The translations under genes were made by a program, and so were the position numbers. This document shows, piece by piece, positions 1 to 6,739 of a stretch of 12,136 nucleotides of DNA. How positions within the stretch are numbered: position 1 is the stretch's first letter; the number at the start of each line of letters is the position of its first letter. Location of the stretch: contig JAQVWU010000047.1 of assembly GCA_028709565.1 (NCBI GenBank), positions 1 to 12,136 of the forward strand. Reading direction: 5' to 3'. The notes beneath the pieces were generated by a model. That model made no database searches, was not told where the DNA came from, and worked only from the letters and a program-made list of their open reading frames with translations. This stretch comes from Eubacteriales bacterium. Its GTDB lineage: Bacteria; Bacillota; Clostridia; Oscillospirales; CAG-272.

Positions 1-848
1 GGGAAAACCCCTATGACCTGGTGGCCGCCGGCAGCTGGACCATCGACAAACAGGCGGAGATGGCAAGGGCGGTCTATACCGATGTCAACGGCGATTCCAA
101 GGCCGATTATGACGATATCTACGGCTTCGGCGTCGGGGATATGATAAACTTCGACGTATACTGGAGCGCCTTCGACCTGTCGCTGGTCAAGCGGGACGAT
201 AATCAGTACCCCTATCTCAGCGTGGATATGGATAAAATGCAGTCGGCCGTGGAGAAAATATACGATCTGTTCTATAACAATACCGGCGTGCTGTGTATGA
301 TTCAGACGACCAACGACGGCGAACAGGATGACCTGGCCAGGAAATTCGCCGCCGGGGAGCTGGCCTTCACCACCCTGCGCCTCATGGCCTGCGACATACT
401 CAGGGTCATGGAAGCCGATTACGGTATTATCCCCTGCCCCAAGTGGAACGAAGAGCAGGACAACTACTATACATTTGTCCATGACCAGTATTCGGTTTAC
501 GGTATTCCGGTTACGGTGACGGACACCGAGATGGTCAGCGCGGTGCTGGAGGCGCTGGCGGCCCAGAATTACCGCACGGTAACGCCCGCCTATTACGATA
601 TCGCACTCAACGGCAAATACCTGCGCGACCGGGAATCCTCCCGGATGCTCGACCTGGCGCTGGTCAATGTTAAGATCGACTTCTCCTGGATATACACCTC
701 AAACATGAGCAACGCGGCGCAGGACACCTTCAGATACCTCATGAGGGGCAAAAAGACCGACTTTATCTCATATTACGCCTCAAGGGAGAAGACCTATCAG
801 ACGAGTCTTGAAAAGCTGATCACAGCCTACGAAGACCTGGAAAACTGA
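1..848 (+). CDS. Extracellular solute-binding protein, family 1 (5' end outside window)
   Basis: This is the C-terminal part of an ABC-type sugar or oligosaccharide binding lipoprotein. The reading frame is open at the window edge (codons in phase with position 3), so the GTG at 21 is an internal Val codon, not a start. It aligns without interruption to the complete gene at 1013-2506: its first codon corresponds to residue 216 there, so about 215 residues including the signal peptide lie outside. Protein identity over the shared part is about 89% by hand count. The only length difference is one codon (GKKTDF here, GKKSADF there). Visible features are the EF-hand-like loop beginning DVNGDSKADYDD and the family-typical C-terminal helices ending EDLEN. 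It is the upstream member of a tandem duplication. No hairpin terminator is evident after its TGA. The substrate cannot be told from sequence. Confidence 0.88.
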   Translation, partial: ENPYDLVAAGSWTIDKQAEMARAVYTDVNGDSKADYDDIYGFGVGDMINFDVYWSAFDLSLVKRDDNQYPYLSVDMDKMQSAVEKIYDLFYNNTGVLCMIQTTNDGEQDDLARKFAAGELAFTTLRLMACDILRVMEADYGIIPCPKWNEEQDNYYTFVHDQYSVYGIPVTVTDTEMVSAVLEALAAQNYRTVTPAYYDIALNGKYLRDRESSRMLDLALVNVKIDFSWIYTSNMSNAAQDTFRYLMRGKKTDFISYYASREKTYQTSLEKLITAYEDLEN

Positions 849-937
849 TACATACCCTTTCCTATGACGCCGGTCGCATACAGTATAACTTATTTCATGC
901 GTTATGTCAACAAAATCGGCAAATATCTTTACATTTT

Positions 938-966
938 TTGTCATACAATCCGGGCTGCATTATTAT
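938..966 (+). promoter_or_regulatory. Sigma-A type promoter for the second binding-protein gene
   Basis: The -35 is TTGTCA (938-943), followed by a 17-bp spacer and the -10 TATTAT (961-966). Both hexamers differ from consensus at one position and the spacing is ideal. A start near 973 would give a leader of about 40 bases to the ATG at 1013. The second gene therefore need not depend on read-through from the first. The rest of the 849-1012 gap shows no gene or clear hairpin. Confidence 0.7.
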
Positions 967-1012
967 TATAAGATTATAAGACTGTAATTTTAAAAACAAA
1001 GGAGATTGAGTT

Positions 1013-2506
1013 ATGCAGATCAATACCCTCCGCCGTTCTTTGTGTCTGCTGCTTGCCCTTTTGATTTTCTGCGGGCTGTTCGCCTGCTCCGACAATGCCG
1101 GCGGCGGATCCGCCGAAACCCCTGCCCAGATCGCCGCCGAAACCGAAGAGGAGATAAAACGCGAGAACACGCCGGATGACCTGCCGGACGGTCTTGATTA
1201 TGAGGGCGCCGGGGTGAATATTCTGGCGCGGACCAAAAGCTGGTTTTTATATGAAATGACGGTGGACGAGCTCAACGGTGAGGTGGTAAATGACGCGGTG
1301 TACAACCGCAATACCATGGTATCCGAACGGCTCAACATCAATCTCAACTATATCCTGAAGGACGATGTCACCGGTATGGCCAACCGGGCAATTGTCGCCG
1401 GTTCGGACGACTTCGATATTGTGGCGGGCAGCGCGGTGGAAATCGTCCAGTATGGCGCCAGAGGCCAGTACTACAATCTGCTGGGCGGCAATGTGCCCCA
1501 TCTCAATCTGGACCGGCCCTGGTGGGCGCAATACTACACCGAGCAGGCAAACATCGGGGGCAGGGTCTTCTTTGTCACCGGCGACATCGCCCTTTCGCTG
1601 CGCCAGCTGGCCTTCGTCACATTTTTCAACAAGCCGATGGTTGTAAGCTATAACCTGGAAAACCCCTATGACCTGGTGGCCGCCGGCAGCTGGACCATCG
1701 ACAAACAGGCGGAGATGGCAAGGGCGGTCTATACCGATGTCAACGGCGATTCCAAGGCCGATTATGACGACATCTACAGCTTCGGCGTAGGCGACTGCAT
1801 AAACTTTGACGTATACTGGAGCGCCTTCGACCTGTCGCTGGTCAAGCGCGACGAAAACGCGTACCCCTATCTCAGCGTGGATATGGATAAAATGCAGTCG
1901 GCGGCGCAAACAATACTGGATTTGTTCTATAACAATACCGGCGTATTATGCATGCTGGAAACCCCGGACGACGGCGAACAGGATGACCTGGCCAGGAAAT
2001 TCGCCGCCGGGGAACTGGCCTTCACCACCCTGCGCCTCATGGCCTGCGACATACTCAGGGTTATGGAAGCCGATTACGGTATTATCCCCTGCCCCAAATG
2101 GAACGAAGAGCAGGACAATTACTATACATTCGTACATGACCAGTATTCGGTCTTCGGTATTCCGGTTACGGTGCCGGACACCGGGATGGTCAGTGCGGTG
2201 CTGGAGGCGCTGGCGGCCCAGAACTACCGCACGGTAACCCCCGCCTATTACGATATCGCCCTCAACGGCAAATACCTGCGCGACCCGGAATCGTCCCGGA
2301 TGCTCGACCTGGCGCTGGTCAATGTTAAGATTGACTTCTCCTGGATATACACCACCAATCTCAACAACGCGGCGCAGCAGACATTCAGGGACCTGATACG
2401 GGGCAAAAAGAGCGCCGACTTTATTTCATTCTATACCTCAAGGGAGAAGACCTATCAGTCCGGGCTTGAAAAGCTGATTATAGCCTACGAAGACCTGGAA
2501 AACTGA
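1013..2506 (+). CDS. Extracellular solute-binding lipoprotein, family 1
   Basis: This is a complete 497-residue binding protein of the kind that delivers sugars or glycans to an ABC importer from the outer face of the membrane. The start ATG follows GGAGA (1001-1005) with 7-base spacing. Residues 1-24 form a lipoprotein signal: charged RR at 7-8, a Leu-rich core, then lipobox LFAC with Cys25 as the lipidated residue, followed by a short Gly/Ser/Glu-rich linker. An NGEVVNDAV motif lies near residues 85-95. A calcium-loop-like segment spans D242, N244, D246, K248, D250 and D253. The length fits the family. It is a near copy of the gene ending at 848, and DNA identity is unbroken over the 114 bases matching positions 2-115. 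No permease or ATPase partner is adjacent, so it probably works with components encoded elsewhere. Ligand unknown. Confidence 0.92.
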   Translation: MQINTLRRSLCLLLALLIFCGLFACSDNAGGGSAETPAQIAAETEEEIKRENTPDDLPDGLDYEGAGVNILARTKSWFLYEMTVDELNGEVVNDAVYNRNTMVSERLNINLNYILKDDVTGMANRAIVAGSDDFDIVAGSAVEIVQYGARGQYYNLLGGNVPHLNLDRPWWAQYYTEQANIGGRVFFVTGDIALSLRQLAFVTFFNKPMVVSYNLENPYDLVAAGSWTIDKQAEMARAVYTDVNGDSKADYDDIYSFGVGDCINFDVYWSAFDLSLVKRDENAYPYLSVDMDKMQSAAQTILDLFYNNTGVLCMLETPDDGEQDDLARKFAAGELAFTTLRLMACDILRVMEADYGIIPCPKWNEEQDNYYTFVHDQYSVFGIPVTVPDTGMVSAVLEALAAQNYRTVTPAYYDIALNGKYLRDPESSRMLDLALVNVKIDFSWIYTTNLNNAAQQTFRDLIRGKKSADFISFYTSREKTYQSGLEKLIIAYEDLEN

Positions 2507-2565
2507 CGTCACGGAGGATTTTTATATGGCATAGCCTGTTTCTCGTATAATATTGGGCCGCCTTA

Positions 2566-2595
2566 TTGACAGTCTGCCATCAAAAGAGTTATAAT
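2566..2595 (+). promoter_or_regulatory. Perfect-consensus sigma-A promoter for the 67-residue gene
   Basis: TTGACA (2566-2571) and TATAAT (2590-2595) are both exact consensus hexamers, separated by 18 bp. Transcription would begin near 2602, about 32 bases before the GTG at 2634. Such a strong promoter is surprising for a 67-codon transposase-like fragment. A second TATAAT at 2546-2551 has no usable -35 and is not counted. Confidence 0.75.
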
Positions 2596-2633
2596 ACTGC
2601 CATAGAATTTTAAAAATATCATGGGAGAAAATC

Positions 2634-2837
2634 GTGTTCGTAAAAATCACAAACGCAAAAGAATATACCTATATCAATATCGTACAATCCTACCGCGATG
2701 AAACGGGTGTGACCCGGCATAAAACACTGCACAAACTGGGGCGGCTTGACCAGCTCAGGGAGGATAAAAGCTTTGCGGAATGCGTAAAAAAATTATGCGG
2801 TCTGCTTGATATCCCCCTGGCGGGGGACGAAGAATAA
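2634..2837 (+). CDS. Small protein like the N-terminus of IS1634-family transposases
   Basis: This is a 67-residue protein with GTG start; the ribosome binding site GGGAG (2623-2627) lies 6 bases upstream. The layout resembles the N-terminal domain of IS1634-type (DDE, IS4-like) transposases: an opening MFVKIT beta strand, a tyrosine-rich strand (YTYINIVQSYRD), then basic HKTLHKLGRLDQL. The comparison is from memory of that family. The DDE catalytic domain, normally several hundred residues more, is absent: the frame stops at TAA and a terminator follows directly. No terminal inverted repeats of an insertion sequence are visible. It may be a decayed remnant or a retained stand-alone small DNA-binding protein. 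The intact promoter, start, stop and terminator favour an expressed gene. Confidence 0.6.
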   Translation: MFVKITNAKEYTYINIVQSYRDETGVTRHKTLHKLGRLDQLREDKSFAECVKKLCGLLDIPLAGDEE

Positions 2838-2846
2838 ACACTGTCG

Positions 2847-2878
2847 AAAGAGCAGGGAAACCCCTGCTCTTTTATTTT
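2847..2878 (+). terminator. Rho-independent terminator after the 67-residue gene
   Basis: The stem AAAGAGCAGGG (2847-2857) pairs perfectly over 11 bp with CCCTGCTCTTT (2862-2872) across the 4-base loop AAAC, followed by a T-rich tail (TATTTT). It lies 9 bases past the TAA. It sits between convergent genes and may weakly serve the minus-strand gene ending at 2885 as well, although that side has only three T residues after the stem. Confidence 0.85.
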
Positions 2879-2884
2879 GATTTT

Positions 2885-4366
2885 TTATTCTTCCCGGGTA
2901 AACTGATTGATGACCTTCTCTATCGCCTTGGCAATCTGCTTTTCTTTTTTAGCGTATGTCGACGCCATATCGCGGTTATAGGTCATGGTCATATAGATAA
3001 GGTCGGAGCCTATGGTGCCGAAATCGTAGATTTCACCGTTGTCATAGATGCGCGTGCCAAAGATAATGTCAAGCATGTCGGCGCTCTCGTTGTCGCGGGT
3101 AATTTTTGTGGTCAGCATTATGTCATAGTATACCGGTTCAAGAATATATTTGGATTCGGCGGAGATCGCCTCGATAAAGATGCCGGTGCGCTCGAGGTCG
3201 GGGGAACTTTTGGGAATTATCACCGTCGCCCCGACGTACGGGTTTACCGAATGATAATAGCGCTCCTGCTTTGCGTCCAGCTTCGGTATGGGCAGTATGC
3301 CAAAATCCACCTGCATCGTGCGCAGGTTCTCAACGTCTGCCATGCGTATCCACATGAACAGGGCGCTGTTGGCCTGGAACATGCGGGTCATGCCGTCGGT
3401 GAAGCCCTCGGGCTTGGGGTCGAAGAATTTCATCACATGGAAGCAGACCTCTTCATCATACAGATAGTCATACAGCCGGTCCAGAATGGCCATGGACTCC
3501 TCGGTCTGCAGGAACATCACCGGCAGGTCGTCCCCGTCCTTTGCCGCGATAATGCCGCCGCAGCCGTTGTAGAAGCTGGACATGGTATCCCGCTGATAGA
3601 GCAGACCGTAACGGTCGTTGTCGTCCATGACCCCGTCGCCGTTTATATCCGATGAGATGTTGGCCGACATTTCTATAAGCTTATCCAGCGTCCATGCCCC
3701 CGTATTGGCCAGATTGTATGGATTCTCCAGATTAAAATCGTCCAGCAGCTTTTTGTTGAACACCATGGCGGTGGTGGCGTCATTGTCCATGATGGTATAG
3801 TCGGAGCACACGCCGTAGAGCTTGTTGGCAATGGACAGGCACTCCACCGAGCTGGGGTCATACCAGGACATATCCAGATTGATATGAGGCACCGCATTCA
3901 GCTCAACCAGGGCGCCCGCGCCGGCCAGGGACGCGAATGTTTTCAGCGAGACGGTCGCCAGATCGACACTGCCGTCGGCTGCGGCATTGGCCCGGTTTAT
4001 TACCGCCGCCTGGTCCAGTTCAGGTTGTGAGACGATGGACAGATTGTATTTTTCCTGTATGGTGCTGTTGCGGCGGAATACGGCATCGTTTATGATCTCA
4101 CCGTTTATCTCCTCGGCCCAGATGTCCCGCTGGGCCCAGATGGGGATGGAATAATCGATATTGACTACGGTAACCACCGCGCCCCGTGCGTCATAATCGG
4201 GCAGTTCGGGGTAAACGCGGGTATCGCCCGGATCGGTATCGGTTTGGGCGGTATCGGTACCATTGTTGTCGCCGCCCGGCGCCGCCGTGTTGTCCGAGCA
4301 GGAGGCAAAGGGGATGAGCAGGGAAAAAACAAGCAGCAGCGCCAAAACCCGCGGGATTCTTTCCAT
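2885..4366 (-). CDS. Extracellular solute-binding lipoprotein, family 1 (diverged paralog)
   Basis: This is a 493-residue binding lipoprotein. I chose the ATG at 4366 rather than the upstream in-frame ATG at 4414. GAGGAG lies 6 bases before it (plus-strand 4373-4378), the signal peptide then starts normally with MERIPR, and the upstream ATG would fall almost at the predicted transcription start. The lipobox is FASC with Cys23, followed by a disordered Thr/Asp/Gly linker to about residue 50. It shares family marks with the plus-strand pair: an NGEIINDAVFRRN motif, LENPYNL, a calcium-loop-like DINGDGVMDDND (D240, N242, D244, D248, D251), and YYDIML with RDNESADMLD near the C-terminus. It is clearly homologous but far less similar than the tandem pair are to each other. 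No transporter partners are adjacent and the ligand is unknown. Confidence 0.9.
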   Translation of the reverse strand: MERIPRVLALLLVFSLLIPFASCSDNTAAPGGDNNGTDTAQTDTDPGDTRVYPELPDYDARGAVVTVVNIDYSIPIWAQRDIWAEEINGEIINDAVFRRNSTIQEKYNLSIVSQPELDQAAVINRANAAADGSVDLATVSLKTFASLAGAGALVELNAVPHINLDMSWYDPSSVECLSIANKLYGVCSDYTIMDNDATTAMVFNKKLLDDFNLENPYNLANTGAWTLDKLIEMSANISSDINGDGVMDDNDRYGLLYQRDTMSSFYNGCGGIIAAKDGDDLPVMFLQTEESMAILDRLYDYLYDEEVCFHVMKFFDPKPEGFTDGMTRMFQANSALFMWIRMADVENLRTMQVDFGILPIPKLDAKQERYYHSVNPYVGATVIIPKSSPDLERTGIFIEAISAESKYILEPVYYDIMLTTKITRDNESADMLDIIFGTRIYDNGEIYDFGTIGSDLIYMTMTYNRDMASTYAKKEKQIAKAIEKVINQFTREE

Positions 4367-4426
4367 AATTTTCTCCTCACTTTTCTTGCGTTTCCGGTTC
4401 TTTTTTAAACACACGCCATTACTATT

Positions 4427-4455
4427 AATATAGCATGTCCGGGCCGAACTGTCAA
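4427..4455 (-). promoter_or_regulatory. Sigma-A promoter for the minus-strand binding protein
   Basis: Read on the minus strand, TTGACA (plus coordinates 4455-4450) is followed after 17 bp by TATATT (4432-4427). The -35 is exact and the -10 is one base off. Transcription would start near 4420, giving a leader of about 54 bases to the ATG at 4366, which supports that start choice. It is divergent from the plus-strand promoter at 4536. Confidence 0.75.
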
Positions 4456-4535
4456 TAGAATTTTAACATCTCATTCCCATCCCATTCACAGAGAAAACGT
4501 CATTTTATAACACAAACCGAAAGCTTTAAATACAC

Positions 4536-4555
4536 TTGACAAGTTAACTTGGCAA
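4536..4555. promoter_or_regulatory. 20-bp near-perfect palindrome, probable XRE operator
   Basis: TTGACAAGTTAACTTGGCAA is a dyad in which nine of ten base pairs are symmetric; only 4539/4552 break it. The left half is the -35 hexamer plus the first spacer bases, and the centre (AAGTTAACTT) is an exact 10-bp palindrome. A dimeric HTH protein bound here would block RNA polymerase. The adjacent XRE gene (4949-5158) is the natural candidate, giving autorepression. The palindrome is seen directly; its role is inferred. Confidence 0.65.
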
Positions 4556-4564
4556 TGATATAAT
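4536..4564 (+). promoter_or_regulatory. Perfect-consensus promoter for the membrane protein/XRE/polymerase operon
   Basis: TTGACA (4536-4541), a 17-bp spacer and TATAAT (4559-4564) are an exact consensus sigma-A promoter. Transcription would begin near 4571, 35 bases before the ATG at 4606. With such a strong basal promoter, repression is the likely mode of control, which fits the palindrome lying over its -35 and spacer. Confidence 0.85.
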
Positions 4565-4605
4565 ATATATAACAAGCAAGCCTGCAAACATTAAAGAGGA
4601 TTTTT

Positions 4606-4941
4606 ATGAAAAAAGAAGAAATATTAGAAAAGAGCAGAAAAGAAAACAAGAATCAGGATGTGTTTGAGAAAGAAGTAAGCCGAATCGGAGGAAACTCTGC
4701 TGCCGTTGCGGCTGCGATCCTGGCCACTGTTTTTTTTGTGATACAAATATTTGTCGGCGGCGGAACAAATTACGGTTTATACGCTGTCGTATTTTCAATT
4801 CCGGCTACCGGATATATTATTAAAGCGATTTATATGAAGAGAAAAAGCCACATCCGGCTTGCGGCAATTTATATATTTGTAACGCTGTTATTCTCAATTA
4901 TCCACATCCGTTATCTGATCACTGCCTCAAATATTTTATAA
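4606..4941 (+). CDS. Small three-helix membrane protein (DUF6442-like)
   Basis: This is a 111-residue protein with ATG start; the ribosome binding site GAGGA (4596-4600) is 5 bases upstream. The first 28 residues are charged and cytoplasmic (KKEEILEKSRKENKNQD). Three hydrophobic helices follow at about 30-52, 56-77 and 84-105, with positive KRKSH between the second and third. The opening KEEILEKSRKENKNQD and the immediate XRE neighbour match, from memory, the Firmicutes family called DUF6442, whose function is unknown. The gap to the regulator is 7 bases, so the two are co-transcribed and probably form a functional pair (membrane sensor or effector plus repressor); that role is inference. Its DNA is AT-richer than the flanking genes, which may indicate transfer. 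Confidence 0.82.
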   Translation: MKKEEILEKSRKENKNQDVFEKEVSRIGGNSAAVAAAILATVFFVIQIFVGGGTNYGLYAVVFSIPATGYIIKAIYMKRKSHIRLAAIYIFVTLLFSIIHIRYLITASNIL

Positions 4942-4948
4942 ATAAACA

Positions 4949-5158
4949 ATGGACGACAAACTGATTTTGCAAAACCATTTGAAAGAAGCAAGGAATGAAA
5001 AAGGATTGTCTCAGACTCAGCTGGCAGAAATGGTCGGGGTATCACGCAATACAATCAGCTCTATTGAAACAGGGCAATACAATCCGAACGCTAAGTTAGC
5101 CCTCATTATCTGCGTTGCTTTGGATAAAAGATTTGAAGAGTTGTTCTATTTTGATTAA
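4949..5158 (+). CDS. XRE-family HTH transcriptional regulator
   Basis: This 69-residue protein is essentially a single Cro/C1-type helix-turn-helix domain. Helices 2-3 are at residues 22-42 (QTQLAEMVGVSRNTISSIET core), followed by the usual NPNAKLALIICVALDK helix and the ending FEELFYFD typical of the short YozG-like regulators. The start ATG lacks a recognisable Shine-Dalgarno; only AAATAAACA precedes it. Since the upstream stop is 7 bases away, translation is probably coupled to the membrane-protein gene. It is the likely binder of the palindrome at 4536-4555 and so would control the whole operon including the polymerase. With no effector domain, any signal would have to come through protein contact, possibly with the membrane partner. 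Confidence 0.88.
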   Translation: MDDKLILQNHLKEARNEKGLSQTQLAEMVGVSRNTISSIETGQYNPNAKLALIICVALDKRFEELFYFD

Positions 5159-5209
5159 TATGTCCGATGATGATACGCATGCCTGACAACGGGACGGAGG
5201 TGAAACTAT

Positions 5210-6739
5210 ATGCCGCAGAAAAAACGCACATATATTGCAATTGATTTGAAGTCGTTCTATGCTTCGGTGGAATGTGTCGAACTGGGTCTTGACCCCCTGA
5301 CGACTAACCTTGTAGTCGCCGACATAAGCCGCACCGAAAAGACCATTTGCCTTGCCGTTTCTCCGTCGCTCAAATCATACGGTATCCCCGGACGCGCAAG
5401 GCTGTTTGAAGCAGTGCAAAAGGTTAAAGAGGTAAACGCGCAGCGCCGGCTGAAAGCGCCGGGCCATGTGTTCACGGGCGAATCCCATGATGCCGCGGTG
5501 CTGAAAACCTCGCCGGAATTAGCTCTTTCATATATTACCGCGTCACCGCGCATGGCCCTGTATATGGAATACAGCACACGGATATACACCATTTATTTGA
5601 AATACATCGCGCCGGAGGACATTCATGTCTATTCCATCGACGAGGTATTCATCGACGCTACCGACTATCTTAAAACCTATAAACTCACGCCGCCGGAAAT
5701 GACCATGATGCTGATTGAGGATGTTTTAAAAAGCACAGGCGTCACGGCAACTGCCGGAATAGGAACGAATCTTTACCTTGCCAAAATCGCTATGGACATT
5801 CGGGCTAAGCACATCGCCCCCGACAAAGACGGCATCCGCATCGCCGAGCTTGACGAGATGAGTTATCGCCGGCTGTTGTGGACGCATAAACCACTCACCG
5901 ATTTTTGGCGCGTAGGGAAAGGCTATGCCGCGAAACTCGAGGCAAACGGGCTGTATACGATGGGCGATGTAGCGCGGTGCTCTCTCGGCAAACCGCACGA
6001 GCGTTACAATGAGGACCTGCTTTACAAGCTGTTCGGCATTAATGCGGAACTGCTGATTGACCACGCCTGGGGCTGGGAGCCCTGTACGATAGCCGACATT
6101 AAAGCGTATAAGCCCGCAACGAACAGCATCAGCTCCGGACAGGTGCTTCCGTATCCATACGACGTCAGCAAGGCAAAACTGATTGTGCGTGAAATGACCG
6201 ACCTCCTCGTTCTGGATTTGGTGGACAAAGGGCTTGTGACCGATCAGATGGTTTTATCCGTCGGCTATGACATCGAAAACCTCACAAATCCGCAAATAAG
6301 CCGGGCTTACCGCGGCGAGGTTACGACCGACCATTATGGCCGCAGGATACCGAAACACGCCCAGGGCACGGCGAACATCGGTCGGCAGACCTCCTCCGCC
6401 ATGCTTATCATGAATGCGGTCATGGAGCTGTTCGATGGCATCACAGACAGCAATTTGCTGGTGAGGCGCATCAATGTCACGGCCTGCCGTCTTGTTAAAG
6501 AAGACACCGTTAAAAGTACCGGCTCCTATGAGCAGCTTGACCTGTTCACCGACTATGAAGCTGCCGACAAGAAACGTGCCGAGGAAGAAACGGCGCTGGC
6601 CCGCGAAAAACGCATACAGAAAGCTGTTCTCGCGATAAAGAAAAAACACGGAAAAAACGCCCTCCTCAAAGGCATGAACCTCGAAGAAGGCGCCACGACC
6701 GTTTCCCGGAATAAGCAGATCGGAGGTCACAGGGAATGA
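5210..6739 (+). CDS. Y-family DNA polymerase (UmuC/ImpB/UvrX-like)
   Basis: This is a 509-residue translesion DNA polymerase that copies past damaged bases at the cost of mutations. ATG follows a strong GGAGGTG (5196-5202) at 7 bases. The palm motifs are intact: D12 in IDLKSFYASVE with the steric-gate aromatic Y17, and the catalytic acidic pair D144-E145 in YSIDEVFID. TATAGIGTNLYLAK (about 179-192) follows in the usual place. The little-finger domain covers about 300-430. QLDLF at 442-446 matches the beta-clamp binding pentapeptide. A basic tail runs from 455 to 509. It is longer than the roughly 410-420 residues of UvrX/YqjW, partly through an insertion near 75-125. It overlaps the next gene by ATGA. 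Alternatives such as a pol IV housekeeping DinB are less likely given the YolD partner. Confidence 0.92.
   Translation: MPQKKRTYIAIDLKSFYASVECVELGLDPLTTNLVVADISRTEKTICLAVSPSLKSYGIPGRARLFEAVQKVKEVNAQRRLKAPGHVFTGESHDAAVLKTSPELALSYITASPRMALYMEYSTRIYTIYLKYIAPEDIHVYSIDEVFIDATDYLKTYKLTPPEMTMMLIEDVLKSTGVTATAGIGTNLYLAKIAMDIRAKHIAPDKDGIRIAELDEMSYRRLLWTHKPLTDFWRVGKGYAAKLEANGLYTMGDVARCSLGKPHERYNEDLLYKLFGINAELLIDHAWGWEPCTIADIKAYKPATNSISSGQVLPYPYDVSKAKLIVREMTDLLVLDLVDKGLVTDQMVLSVGYDIENLTNPQISRAYRGEVTTDHYGRRIPKHAQGTANIGRQTSSAMLIMNAVMELFDGITDSNLLVRRINVTACRLVKEDTVKSTGSYEQLDLFTDYEAADKKRAEEETALAREKRIQKAVLAIKKKHGKNALLKGMNLEEGATTVSRNKQIGGHRE

Noticed and set aside
21..848. GTG at 21 as the start of an independent 275-residue gene
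   Set aside because: The frame is open to position 3 and encodes the same ENPYDL residues as the intact paralog, so the gene starts outside the window.
1247..1909. Long minus-strand open frame (220 codons) inside the second binding-protein gene
   Set aside because: It is a shadow of a strong coding frame, with no ribosome binding site or recognisable domain. The opposite strand has a signal peptide and a full family match.
2546..2551. Second TATAAT upstream of the small transposase-like gene
   Set aside because: No acceptable -35 lies 16-19 bp upstream; the perfect promoter at 2566-2595 is sufficient.
2526..2580. ATGGCA (2526-2531) with TGCCAT (2575-2580) as a hairpin or insertion-sequence end
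   Set aside because: Six bases over a 43-base loop is expected by chance, and there is no matching repeat beyond the small gene.
4367..4414. Upstream ATG at 4414 as the start of the minus-strand binding protein
   Set aside because: It would add a 16-residue highly basic extension before the signal peptide, lies almost on the predicted transcription start, and the ATG at 4366 has a clear GAGGAG.
5133..5161. TTGAAG-17-TAATAT as a separate promoter for the polymerase
   Set aside because: Only four of six bases match in each hexamer and it lies inside the XRE gene; too weak to call, although it would matter for whether the polymerase is independently expressed.
5159..5209. LexA/SOS box upstream of the polymerase
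   Set aside because: No GAAC-N4-GTTC-like dyad was found here or in 4415-4605.
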